Positions 44,274 to 54,204 of a stretch of DNA of 64,000 nt are shown here, piece by piece. The notes beneath the pieces were generated by a model that had not been told where the DNA came from, did not search any database, and saw only the letters and a program-made list of their open reading frames with translations. The DNA comes from Agromyces sp. CF514 (GTDB taxonomy: Bacteria > Actinomycetota > Actinomycetes > Actinomycetales > Microbacteriaceae), in the NCBI RefSeq assembly GCF_900113185.1, contig NZ_FOZD01000001.1, forward strand, positions 682,001-746,000. Reading direction: 5' to 3'. Within the stretch, counting starts at the first letter, position 1, and each line of letters starts with the position of its first letter. The position numbers and the translations under genes were made by a program.

Positions 44274-46867
44274 TGCGGTGGCCGTGGCAGCGCGTCGCGG
44301 CCGATGACGACGACCGGGCGCGAGGGGCGGGTGTTGCCCCTGGGGAGACCGGGGCCGGGCCTGCGTCGGTGACGCCGCCCGCGCAGTCGCCCGCCGGCTG
44401 GGCGTTCCTGCCGCCGCTGCAGCGCGAGATCGGCCTCGCGCCGCCCGCGACGTTGCGCTCGGGGTGGATCGAGGCGCTGCCGACCCGGGCCGTGCCGACG
44501 CGCGTCGCCGAGCTCACGCACGTCGTCGATTCGGCGGCGCCCGCGGGCACGGTCGCCGCCGCGCAGGCAGAGTTCGGAGCGCCGGTGCAGCGCGCCGTCG
44601 CCGCGGACCTCACCCTGCGTCCGCCGCGAACGGCCGCCGAGCTGGCTCGCGAGAAGCCGACGGCCGTGCAGCGTCAGGCCGCCACGACGGTGGCGTCGGG
44701 CTCGGGCTCGGACTCGGGCGAGCGGATGCCGGTGGCGGGCGACTCCCCGAACGCCGACGCCGCGGGGGCCGACGCGTCGATCGCCGAGTCGTCGGTCGTC
44801 GAGGCGTCGGTCGTGGAGACGCCCGTGATCGAGACGCCCGCCACGGATGGCTCGCACCCGAGTGGCTCGGTCGCTGCCGCGAACGACGTGGGCGCACGCC
44901 CCGCGGAGCGGGTCTCGCTCGACCTTCCGCCGTCGGCCGTGCAGCGCACCGTCGAGGCGGGCCGCCCGCTCGACGGGCCGGAACCTGAGGCCCCGGTCGA
45001 CTCCGGACCCGCGCACGACGCGTCGTCGTCGGCCGGGCAGCCGGCCGAGCCGTCGGTCGTCGAGCCGATCCCGGCGGAGACGCCGACCATCGCGGCGTCG
45101 AGGACGGAACGCGACGTCGGCCGATTCGGGCTCGCCGCGCCGCTGCCGGGCGTCCGGACGCCGGCCTCGCCGTCGGAGCCGTCCGTCCAACGATCGACGG
45201 CGCCGGGCGATGTGCGTGGGGACCCTGTTGCCCCCGTGTCCCCGCCGCGACGCATGGGTCTCGGAGCGCCGCTGCCGCATGGAGGCGTGCCGGCGGTCCG
45301 GCCGGTGCAGCGCTCGAGCGGCGAGGCCGGGCAGGAGCCCGTGGTCGAGACCGGGCGCGCCGAGGTCGGGAGCGAGGTTCAGCCGCCGACGCCGACGCCG
45401 ACGCCGACGGCGCTGCCGCTGCAACGCGAGGCGGTCGCGACCCCCCATCCGGCCGCCTCGCCCGGCATCGTCGAAGGGCCGAGTGGCGATGAGGTGCCAC
45501 GAGCGGCAGGAGCCGCCGACCGGTCGGGCCCGAGCACCGCCGACCCCACTGCCCCCGCCCTCGAACGCCCGGCAGGGCTCGATTCGGCGGAGGCGGGCGA
45601 TCCTGGCGACGAGCGGTCGGCGTTCGGCGGATCCCCCGTGGAGTGGGCTGCACCCGTCGAACTGCCGCTCCAGCGCATGCCGGCGGATCCGGCGAACCCG
45701 CCGGTCGTGGGCGGCGCAGCTTCGGCGGAGGCCGCGGGCGCGGCGTCCATTGATCCGGAATCGTCGGCGTCCGCCCTTCCGGCAGCGGACGCGGCCGCAT
45801 CCGAGCCCGGCCCGCCGCCCGCACCCGAGGAGGTGCCGCTCATCGCGCAGCGCGCGCTCGACAGTTCGTTCGAAGCCCTCGCATCGACCGCCATGCCGTT
45901 GCCGCCGAGGGCCGTGCCCGCGACCGCGGTCGTCGTCGAGCCGGCGCCGCCCTCGAAGCCGGCCCCTGCCGCCCCGACGGCCGACCGGCCGGCGAGCGTT
46001 CAGCGGACCCTTGCGTCAGGCCCGACGGCCGACAGCGCGTCGCTCGCGTCGGCCGGCCTGCCCGACCGGCGCGGGAGCTCCGGATCGGCCGAGGTCGCCT
46101 CCGATCGCGGGCCCGCGCCCCGCAACGCGATCCTCGGATGGGTGCAGCGGACGTTCGCGCCGTCGCCGTCGCCGTCGCCGTCGCGCCTGCCGTCGGCCGC
46201 TCCGTCGTCCGATGCGCGCCAGCTGCGAGACGACCTCGACGATGCCGCCGCACTTGGCGCAAGCACGAGCGCGAGCGACGCGGGCAGCTGGAACGGCCAG
46301 GGCGGCCTCGATTCGGCATCCGCCGGGCAGCCGGACTTCGGAGGTCTCGGCTCGATCGGCCGAGCTCCGGCGGTTGCGCAGTCGGCCTCCGTCCTGCCGA
46401 CGGCCCCGAGCTCGGGCCGGGTCTCGAACTCCGGCACGCTCCCCATCGGGGTGCAGCGTGCCGTGCCGACGATTCCGGGGCCGCCCGCGGCATCCGTCTC
46501 GCGCATGGCGCTCCCGGTCGCGACGCCCGCCGCCACCCGCCGGGAGGCCGACCCCGCCGGCGACGACGGCGCGATCGTCTGGACGATGCCGGGCATCGCC
46601 GCCGGCTCCGACGGGTCGCCCGAGGGTCCGGTCGTGCAGACGGAGGCGGAATCCGGCGAGACGCCTCCGACGCCGCCGACCGCACCGGCGACCCCGGCCG
46701 TGGCACCCGCGGCCGGGGCGGCAGGAGCGTCCGCAGGCGCCGTCGACACGTCGCCCGCGGGGATCGAGACGCTCGCCGCCAGGTTGTACGGCCCGCTCGC
46801 GCGTCGGCTCAAGGCCGAGTTGCTGCTCGATCGGGAACGCCGCGGCATCCGCATCGATGGAATCTGA
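44273..46867 (+). CDS. 864-residue disordered protein with VQR motifs
   Basis: Ala/Pro/Glu/Ser-rich, almost free of predicted folds. Eleven (V/L)QR tripeptides and one AQR are spread along it (for example PPLQREIG, APVQRAVA, GWVQRTF, IGVQRAV). Only the C-terminus looks ordered: IETLAARLYGPLARRLKAEL followed by LLDRERRGI, similar to the tails of 'extensin-like' proteins in Streptomyces CIS loci. ATG 44273 follows GAGGAG at 44262-44267 and overlaps the mini-protein stop. It may be a scaffold, length-setting or cargo-binding protein. Confidence 0.68.
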   Translation: MRWPWQRVAADDDDRARGAGVAPGETGAGPASVTPPAQSPAGWAFLPPLQREIGLAPPATLRSGWIEALPTRAVPTRVAELTHVVDSAAPAGTVAAAQAEFGAPVQRAVAADLTLRPPRTAAELAREKPTAVQRQAATTVASGSGSDSGERMPVAGDSPNADAAGADASIAESSVVEASVVETPVIETPATDGSHPSGSVAAANDVGARPAERVSLDLPPSAVQRTVEAGRPLDGPEPEAPVDSGPAHDASSSAGQPAEPSVVEPIPAETPTIAASRTERDVGRFGLAAPLPGVRTPASPSEPSVQRSTAPGDVRGDPVAPVSPPRRMGLGAPLPHGGVPAVRPVQRSSGEAGQEPVVETGRAEVGSEVQPPTPTPTPTALPLQREAVATPHPAASPGIVEGPSGDEVPRAAGAADRSGPSTADPTAPALERPAGLDSAEAGDPGDERSAFGGSPVEWAAPVELPLQRMPADPANPPVVGGAASAEAAGAASIDPESSASALPAADAAASEPGPPPAPEEVPLIAQRALDSSFEALASTAMPLPPRAVPATAVVVEPAPPSKPAPAAPTADRPASVQRTLASGPTADSASLASAGLPDRRGSSGSAEVASDRGPAPRNAILGWVQRTFAPSPSPSPSRLPSAAPSSDARQLRDDLDDAAALGASTSASDAGSWNGQGGLDSASAGQPDFGGLGSIGRAPAVAQSASVLPTAPSSGRVSNSGTLPIGVQRAVPTIPGPPAASVSRMALPVATPAATRREADPAGDDGAIVWTMPGIAAGSDGSPEGPVVQTEAESGETPPTPPTAPATPAVAPAAGAAGASAGAVDTSPAGIETLAARLYGPLARRLKAELLLDRERRGIRIDGI

Positions 46868-46892
46868 GAACAGCACGGGAGGAGGGATCGGC

Positions 46893-47330
46893 ATGATCGA
46901 GGTCATCGAAGACGTGAACCTCGCCGTGGGCGTCAGCTACATCGTGACGATCGACGGCGAATCGCTCGGCGCGTTCGCGAGCTGCGAGGGCCTCGGCGTC
47001 GAGGTCGTGCTCGAGTCGCGTGAGGAGGGCGGCAACAACAGCTTCGTCTGGCAGTTGCCGACGAGGCTCAAGTTCTCGAACGTGAAGCTCTCGCGACCCG
47101 TCGGCAAGGGCACGTCGCAGCCGATCCTCGCGTGGATCGCGAAGGCGCCGTCGCTCACGCCGAGCAACGCCGAGATCCAGGCGCAGAACGCGCACGGCGA
47201 GAAGATCGCGACCTGGCACCTGCAGCGCGTGGTGCCCGTGCGCTGGACCGGCCCGTCGCTCACTGCGGAGCAGCCGAAGGTGCTCACCGAGACCCTCGAG
47301 CTCGCCCACCACGGCCTCGACGCCGAATGA
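46893..47330 (+). CDS. Second tube-like protein
   Basis: 145 residues of the gp19-like tube family, distinct from the main tube: YIVTIDGESLGAFASCEGLG, then FVWQLPTRLKFSNVKLSRPV. eCIS loci commonly have such a variant between tube and hub, where it begins the tube at the baseplate. ATG 46893 follows GGGAGGAGGG at 46878-46887. The frame extends upstream for hundreds of codons but only as an Arg/Pro-rich shadow of the preceding gene. The hub gene follows after 10 bases. Confidence 0.92.
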   Translation: MIEVIEDVNLAVGVSYIVTIDGESLGAFASCEGLGVEVVLESREEGGNNSFVWQLPTRLKFSNVKLSRPVGKGTSQPILAWIAKAPSLTPSNAEIQAQNAHGEKIATWHLQRVVPVRWTGPSLTAEQPKVLTETLELAHHGLDAE

Positions 47331-47340
47331 AGGAGCCGCC

Positions 47341-48105
47341 ATGCCCGTCACGAAGACCGACACCACGAGCGCGAGCCTCACACACGCCGTGCTCGAACTG
47401 CTCGAGCCGGGCAAGACGCCGGGCGTGCCAGGCGGGCCGATCGGGTCGATCCAGTTCCAGATGAACCCCAAGGAGCTGACGATGGCGAAGTCGGCGAGCT
47501 GGAAGACCGAGAAGCAGAAGAAGGCCTCGTCGGCGCCGCCGGCGACCTACCAGGGTCCAGAGGCGCAGAAGCTCTCGGTCGAGATGTTCTTCGACGACAC
47601 CGCAGGGGGGAGCGGCGACAGCGTCGTGCAACGGGTCGAGAAGCTCTTCCAGGCATGCGCCCCGACGAAGGACTCCAAGCGCGGCGACAAGCCGTCCGCG
47701 CCATGGGTGCGCTTCAAGTGGGGCGTGCTGTCGGGGTTCGTCGGCTACATCAAGTCGGTGTCGGCGAAGTACACGCTGTTCTCGCCGACGGGCACTCCGC
47801 TGCGAGCGGTGTGCACGGTGGCGCTCGAGGAGATCGCCGAGGAGCCGGGCAAGCAGAACCCCACCTCTGGCGGACTCCGTCCGAGGCGCGTGCACACGAT
47901 CCGCGAGGGGGACACGCTCGCCGCGATCGCGTACCGCGAGTACGGCAGCGCCGCGATGTGGCGCGTGCTCGCCGACGTGAACGGCATCGACGACCCCATG
48001 AGGCTCGCGCCGGGTCGCGCCGTCTTCCTCCCGGCCGCCGACGAGCTCTCGCAGCCCGCCTCGGTCGACGTCGCGAGGCGGGAGGTCGCGCATGCCGGCC
48101 GTTGA
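47341..48105 (+). CDS. LysM-type baseplate hub protein (gp53/Pvc7-like)
   Basis: 254 residues. The N-terminal part (FQMNPKELTMAKSASWKTEK) is a CIS tube-adaptor pattern, and the C-terminal LysM domain begins at V184 (VHTIREGDTLAAIAYREYG) and ends near 232. Such proteins join the spike to the first tube ring. ATG 47341 follows AAGGAG at 47331-47336. It overlaps the spike gene by 14 bases, consistent with coupled synthesis. Confidence 0.92.
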   Translation: MPVTKTDTTSASLTHAVLELLEPGKTPGVPGGPIGSIQFQMNPKELTMAKSASWKTEKQKKASSAPPATYQGPEAQKLSVEMFFDDTAGGSGDSVVQRVEKLFQACAPTKDSKRGDKPSAPWVRFKWGVLSGFVGYIKSVSAKYTLFSPTGTPLRAVCTVALEEIAEEPGKQNPTSGGLRPRRVHTIREGDTLAAIAYREYGSAAMWRVLADVNGIDDPMRLAPGRAVFLPAADELSQPASVDVARREVAHAGR

Positions 48106-49930
48106 CACGTTCACGAGCCTGCTGCTCGTGTCGGTGGCGGGCCGCCCGCTGCCCGCCACGGTGTCGAGCCTGCTCCTCGCCGGACGGATCACGGATGCCG
48201 CGAACCTGCCCGACTCGTTCGAGCTCGAGTTCACCGACTCCGGCGGCACCGTGCTCGCCGACGGCGGCTTCGAGATCGGCAAGCCCGTCGTGCTCACGGT
48301 GTCCGAGAACGGCGCGCAGGGTCCGCAGCGCCTGATCGACGGCGAGGTCACCGCGATCGACCGCGAGGATGTCGCAGGGTCGCTGCGCACGCGCGTGCGC
48401 GGGTTCGACCGGTCGCACCGGCTCTCGCGCGGCAGGCGCGTCGCGGCGTTCGTCGACCAGACCGTGGCCGACATCGTGCGCAAGGTCGCGAGCGGCGCGG
48501 GCGTGCGGGTCGATCGCATCGAGGTTCCCGTGAGCTCGGTCATGAAGCACGTCACGCAGGACAACGTGAGCGACTGGGTCTTCCTGAAACGGCTCGCGGA
48601 TGCCTCGGGCTGCACGTTCTCGGTGCTCGAGTCCGGCCTGGTGTTCACCCCGCGCACCCCGGCGAACGAGGCGCCCGCCGGGGCGGAGTCCGCGCGCGAC
48701 GACCCCGTCGTGATCGAGCACGGCCTGAACACCATCTGGCTCACCTCGACCGTGACGGCCGCGAGCCAGGTCTCGGGCGTCGAGGTGCGCGGGTGGGACC
48801 CGAAGCAGAAGAAGGCCGTGATCTCGAAGGCGAAGCCCGAGACGCGGTCGGTCGACCTCGCGACGCTGAAGCCCGAGAAGGTCGCGAAGACGTTCACCTC
48901 GCCCGAGTACGTGAGCCCGACGGGCGACGGGGTGCCGAACACGCAGGACGTGCGCGCGAAGGCCGTCGCCGACCGCATCGCGGGCGGGTTCGCCGAGGTC
49001 GAGGCGCGCGTGCTCGGCAACTCGCACCTGCACTCCGGAACGGCCGTCACGCTCAAGGGGTACGGCGTGCCGTTCGACGGCCGCTACACGGTATCCGAGG
49101 CCGTGCACGAGTTCTCCGCGGAGGCCGGGTACACGACCACGGTCGTCGTGAGCAACGCGTCGGACCGGTCCCTGCTGGGGCTCGCGAGCGGGGGCGCGTT
49201 CGGTGGCGCCTCGATCGGCGACCCGGCGTCGCGCATGCCCGGTGTCGTGTCGGCGCTCGTGAGCGACATCGACGACCCCGAGAACGCGGGGCGCGTGAAG
49301 CTCGCCTTCCCGTACCTCTCCGACGACTACGTGAGCGGGTGGGCGCGCACGGTGCAGTTCGGCGCGGGCGCCAAGCGCGGCGCGGTGTTCATGCCCGAGG
49401 TCGGGGACGAGGTGCTCGTGGCCTTCGAGGGCGGCAGGTTCGACCGTCCGTACGTGATCGGCGGCCTCTACAACGGACGCGACGAACCGAAGACGAGCTG
49501 GGCCGAGTCGGTCAAGGGCGGCAAGGTCGAGCGGCGCTCGTTCACGTCGCGCACGGGCATGGAGGTCGTGTTCGTCGAGCAGTCGGGCACCGAGACCCTC
49601 GAGGTCTCGACCACCGACGGCAAGCAGCGCATCACCCTCACCCAGACCGGGCAGAAGGGCATCGAGATCATCTCGGAGGGACCGGTCACGGTCACCGCGA
49701 AGGCCGATGCGACCGTCAAGGCCGATCAGGGCAAGCTCGCGCTGTCCGGCCAGAGCGTGCAGATCAAGGCGACCGGCGAGCTCTCGATCGAGGGGGCGAC
49801 GCTCGCGCTCAAGGGCACGCAGTCGGCCGAGGTCAAGGCCGCGATGCTCACGCTGAAGGCCGACGCGACCGCCGAGCTGTCGGCATCCGGCATCACGACG
49901 GTCAAGGGATCGATGGTCAAGATCAACTGA
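48092..49930 (+). CDS. VgrG-like spike protein (gpD/gpV fusion)
   Basis: 612 residues. The N-terminal half is a gp27/gpD-like hub, the OB-fold gp5 domain begins near 382 (GVVSALVSDIDDPENAGRVK, then GDEVLVAFEGGRFDRPYVIG), and the last 130 residues form a repeated beta-helix stalk rich in ATVKAD/KATGELS units. The PAAR gene at 25549 should supply the tip. There is no C-terminal effector extension. It sits between hub and gp25 genes, the usual eCIS order. Confidence 0.95.
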   Translation: MPAVDTFTSLLLVSVAGRPLPATVSSLLLAGRITDAANLPDSFELEFTDSGGTVLADGGFEIGKPVVLTVSENGAQGPQRLIDGEVTAIDREDVAGSLRTRVRGFDRSHRLSRGRRVAAFVDQTVADIVRKVASGAGVRVDRIEVPVSSVMKHVTQDNVSDWVFLKRLADASGCTFSVLESGLVFTPRTPANEAPAGAESARDDPVVIEHGLNTIWLTSTVTAASQVSGVEVRGWDPKQKKAVISKAKPETRSVDLATLKPEKVAKTFTSPEYVSPTGDGVPNTQDVRAKAVADRIAGGFAEVEARVLGNSHLHSGTAVTLKGYGVPFDGRYTVSEAVHEFSAEAGYTTTVVVSNASDRSLLGLASGGAFGGASIGDPASRMPGVVSALVSDIDDPENAGRVKLAFPYLSDDYVSGWARTVQFGAGAKRGAVFMPEVGDEVLVAFEGGRFDRPYVIGGLYNGRDEPKTSWAESVKGGKVERRSFTSRTGMEVVFVEQSGTETLEVSTTDGKQRITLTQTGQKGIEIISEGPVTVTAKADATVKADQGKLALSGQSVQIKATGELSIEGATLALKGTQSAEVKAAMLTLKADATAELSASGITTVKGSMVKIN

Positions 49931-49942
49931 GAGGTGGGGCGG

Positions 49943-50353
49943 ATGTCTCGAGAGTTCGTCGGGCACGGCTGGGCGTTCCCCGTGCACGCCGATGCGACGG
50001 GTCGCATCGCGCTCACGTCGGACGAGCGCGAGATCGAGGAGAGCATCCGGCTGATCCTCGCGACCGCTCCTGGCGAGCGGCCCATGCGACCCGAGTTCGG
50101 GTGTGCGGTGCACGACTACGTGTTCGCGCCCGCCGACGCCTCGACCGCCGGCGCGATGGGCGTCGCGGTGCGTGCGGCGCTGCGGTTCTGGGAGCCCCGC
50201 ATCGAGCTCGGCGAGGTGACGGTCTCGCTCGAGCACGCGCACGAGGGCGTCATGTACATCGACGTCGGCTACACGATCCTCGGCACCAACGATCCGAGGA
50301 ACCTCGTCTTCCCGTTCTACGTGATCCCGCAGGAGCAAGGAGCGACGTCATGA
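49943..50353 (+). CDS. gp25-like baseplate wedge protein
   Basis: 136 residues from ATG 49943 with GAGAGG at 49929-49934. The lysozyme-like gp25 family pattern is clear: RIALTSDEREIEESIRLILA, TAPGERPMRPEFGC, and NLVFPFYVIPQ at the end. In phage T4 and in PVC particles it contacts the sheath and starts contraction. The stop overlaps the baseplate J gene as ATGA. Confidence 0.95.
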   Translation: MSREFVGHGWAFPVHADATGRIALTSDEREIEESIRLILATAPGERPMRPEFGCAVHDYVFAPADASTAGAMGVAVRAALRFWEPRIELGEVTVSLEHAHEGVMYIDVGYTILGTNDPRNLVFPFYVIPQEQGATS

Positions 50354-52299
50354 ACCTGCCCGCACCGAACCTCGACGACCGACGCTTCCAGGACCTCGTC
50401 GACGATGCGAAGCGCCTCGTCGCGCTGCGCTGCCCGGAGTGGACCGACCACAACGTGTCGGATCCGGGCGTCACGCTCATCGAGGCGTTCGCGTTCATGA
50501 CCGACGAGCTGCTCTACCGGTTGAACCGGGTGCCCGACCGGCTCTACCTCGCGTACCTGGACCTGCTCGGCGTCACGCTCTTCCCGCCCGCGAACGCGAG
50601 CGCCGACCTCCTGTTCTGGCTCTCGGCGCCGCGCGAGGAGACCGTCGTGGTGCCGGCCCGCTCGGAGGCGGGCACGCCGCGCACCGAGACGAGCGAGGCG
50701 ATCGTGTTCACGACGGTCGACGAGCGCGAGATCCCGCCCCGCAGGCTCGTGCGCATCGGCAGCCAGCCCGCCGAGGGCGACCCGTGGGTGCGCGACACGA
50801 ACCTGCAGGGCGAGGAGCTCGACGCGTTCCAGAAGACCCCGGTGATCGGCGACGCGCTGCTCTTCGGCCTCGACGAGCCGTCGCCGGGCCTCGCGATCTC
50901 GCTGCACCTCGACTGCGCGGTGCGAGGCGTCGGCGTCGACCCGCTCGATCCGCCCATCGTGTGGGAGGCGTGGTGCGGCAGCGAGTGGCGCGCCTGCGAT
51001 GTCGTGAGGGATGCCACGGGCGGCCTCAACCGTCGCGGCGACGTGGTGCTCGTGGTTCCCGCCGGGCACGCGGCATCCGTCGTCGCGGGGGAGCGGGCCG
51101 GCTGGATCCGCACGCGCCTCGAGGAGCGCGACGCCGACGTGCCCACGTACAGCGCCTCGCCGCTCGTGCGGTCGGCCGCGGCCGACACGGTCGGCGCGGT
51201 CGCCCACGCGGTGCACGCGAGCACGGTCGACGATGAGATCCTCGGGCTCAGCGAGGGCGTGCCGGGGCAGGAGTTCACGCTCGGCGTCAGCCCGGTGGTC
51301 GACGACGGCACCCCGTTCGTCGTCGAGGTCGGAACGGGAGCCGCGTGGGCGGAGTGGACCGAGGTCGACGGGTTCGCCGACCAGGAGCCCGACGCGCGGG
51401 TCGTGAAGCTCGACCGCACGCGCGGGGTCGTGTCGTTCGCGCCCGCCGTGCGCGAGGACGACGGACGGCTGCGCCAGTACGGTGCCGTGCCGCCGAAGGG
51501 CGCGCCGATCCGCGTTCCCCGGTACCGGGTCGGCGGCGGTGCTCGTGGCAACGTCGCTCCTGGGGCGGTGTCGGTGCTGCGGTCGACGGTGCCGTTCGTG
51601 AACCGCGTCGAGAACCGGCGCGCCGCGCACGACGGCGTCGACGGCGAGACGGTCGACGAGGCCAAGGCCAGGGGGCCGCTCACGCTGCGCACGCTCGACC
51701 GGGCGGTCACCCTCGAGGACTACGAGCAGTTGGCGAAGCGCGTTGCACCGTCGATCGCGCGGGTCAAGGCGGTCTCCGCGACCGGCAAGGGCTCCGAGCA
51801 GGGCGTGCGCCTCCTCGTGGTGCCGACGGCTGTGCGCGCGGCCGACGGGCGCGTCGAGTTCGCCGACCTCATCCCGTCGGACGAGGTGCTCACGCTGCTC
51901 GCCGACGACCTCGACCGCCGCCGCACGGTCGGCGCGCGGCTCGCGATCGAGCCGCCGCTCTACCAGGGCATCACGATCGTCGCGAAGCTCATCGCCAAGC
52001 CGCGCGTCGCGACCGAGCGCCTGCGCGACGACGCCGTCGCCGCCCTCTACGGCTACTTCGACGCGGCGGCGGGCGGCGCCGACGGCGGCGGGTGGCCGTT
52101 CGGCAGACCGGTGCTCGCGGGCGAGGTGTACGCCGTGCTGCAGTCGCTGCCCGGCACCGAACTCGTCGACGAGGTGCTGCTGTTCGGCGCGGACCCCGTG
52201 ACGGGCAAGCGCGGTGACCCCGTGCAGCGCATCGACCTCGAGCCCGACGCGCTCGTCTTCGGGTTCGAGCACCGCGTCCGCGTGACGGCGGGGGTGTGA
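50350..52299 (+). CDS. Baseplate J-like protein (Pvc11-type)
   Basis: 649 residues from ATG 50350. The N-terminus (NLDDRRFQDLVDDAKRLVAL, then DHNVSDPGVTLIEAFAFMTD) and the baseplate J core (TLEDYEQLAKRVAPSIARVK) identify a gp6/gpJ-like wedge protein that triggers sheath contraction when the baseplate opens. The long insert between about 90 and 400 is beta-rich and may be surface exposed. The next gene starts one base past its stop. An upstream open frame is a shadow of the spike gene. Confidence 0.94.
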   Translation: MNLPAPNLDDRRFQDLVDDAKRLVALRCPEWTDHNVSDPGVTLIEAFAFMTDELLYRLNRVPDRLYLAYLDLLGVTLFPPANASADLLFWLSAPREETVVVPARSEAGTPRTETSEAIVFTTVDEREIPPRRLVRIGSQPAEGDPWVRDTNLQGEELDAFQKTPVIGDALLFGLDEPSPGLAISLHLDCAVRGVGVDPLDPPIVWEAWCGSEWRACDVVRDATGGLNRRGDVVLVVPAGHAASVVAGERAGWIRTRLEERDADVPTYSASPLVRSAAADTVGAVAHAVHASTVDDEILGLSEGVPGQEFTLGVSPVVDDGTPFVVEVGTGAAWAEWTEVDGFADQEPDARVVKLDRTRGVVSFAPAVREDDGRLRQYGAVPPKGAPIRVPRYRVGGGARGNVAPGAVSVLRSTVPFVNRVENRRAAHDGVDGETVDEAKARGPLTLRTLDRAVTLEDYEQLAKRVAPSIARVKAVSATGKGSEQGVRLLVVPTAVRAADGRVEFADLIPSDEVLTLLADDLDRRRTVGARLAIEPPLYQGITIVAKLIAKPRVATERLRDDAVAALYGYFDAAAGGADGGGWPFGRPVLAGEVYAVLQSLPGTELVDEVLLFGADPVTGKRGDPVQRIDLEPDALVFGFEHRVRVTAGV

Positions 52300-52300
52300 C

Positions 52301-52855
52301 GTGCGCGGCCTGGTGCCCCAGCTCGAGAACCCGTCGCCGTACGTCACGCGGCTGCCGGCGGTGCTGCAGGAGGACGAGTTCCTGCAGCGCTGGCTGACTG
52401 CGTTCGACGCGTCGATCGCGCCCGTCGTCTCGGTGCTCGACAACCTCGACGCCTACGTGCGGCCGGGTACGACGCCGGTCGACTTCCTCGACTGGCTCGC
52501 GACCTGGGTCGACGTCGAGCTCGACGAGGAGTGGTCGGTCGGCCAACGGCGCCGGGTCGTCGCCGATGCGGCCGGCCTGCATCGGCGGGCCGGCAGGTTC
52601 GACGGCGTGCTCGAGACGGTTCGGTTGATCGCGGGTCCGGATGCCTCGGTCGAGGTCGTCGAGAGCGGCGGCACGTCGTGGTCGGGGACCGCGCACGGGG
52701 CGCTCCCCGGATCGCCGGACGGCGTCGTGCGCATCACGGTCGCGATGCCGGGTCTCGGCGACCGCGCCGAGGTGCTGCGCCGGCGGCTCGCCCGGGCCGC
52801 ACGGCGGGTCGTGCCCGCGCACATCCGCACCGAGATCGAGATCACGGAGGCGTGA
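52301..52855 (+). CDS. Tail protein I-like baseplate protein (Pvc12-type)
   Basis: 184 residues from GTG 52301. The phage tail-I pattern is present: [55 protein letters not shown], ending in [13 protein letters not shown]. Such proteins link the baseplate wedge to fibres. No separate fibre gene with a trimerising tip is seen downstream, which is unusual if the particle is meant to bind other cells. It overlaps nothing and lies one base before the zinc-ribbon gene. Confidence 0.88.
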   Translation: MRGLVPQLENPSPYVTRLPAVLQEDEFLQRWLTAFDASIAPVVSVLDNLDAYVRPGTTPVDFLDWLATWVDVELDEEWSVGQRRRVVADAAGLHRRAGRFDGVLETVRLIAGPDASVEVVESGGTSWSGTAHGALPGSPDGVVRITVAMPGLGDRAEVLRRRLARAARRVVPAHIRTEIEITEA

Positions 52856-52856
52856 C

Positions 52857-54131
<1,275 letters not shown>

Positions 54132-54174
54132 CGGATGCCGCGGCGACCGCTCGACCGCCCTCGCGTCCCCGCGA

Positions 54175-54201
54175 CTGACGCCGCCGCCCCTCGGCGGTCA
54201 G
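54175..54201. terminator. Hairpin between the convergent injection-locus and regulator genes
   Basis: CTGACGCCGCC (54175-54185) can pair with GGCGGTCAG (54193-54201) with a small bulge. It lies between stops at 54131 and 54205, so it probably ends transcription from both sides. Confidence 0.6.
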
Positions 54202-54204
54202 GGC

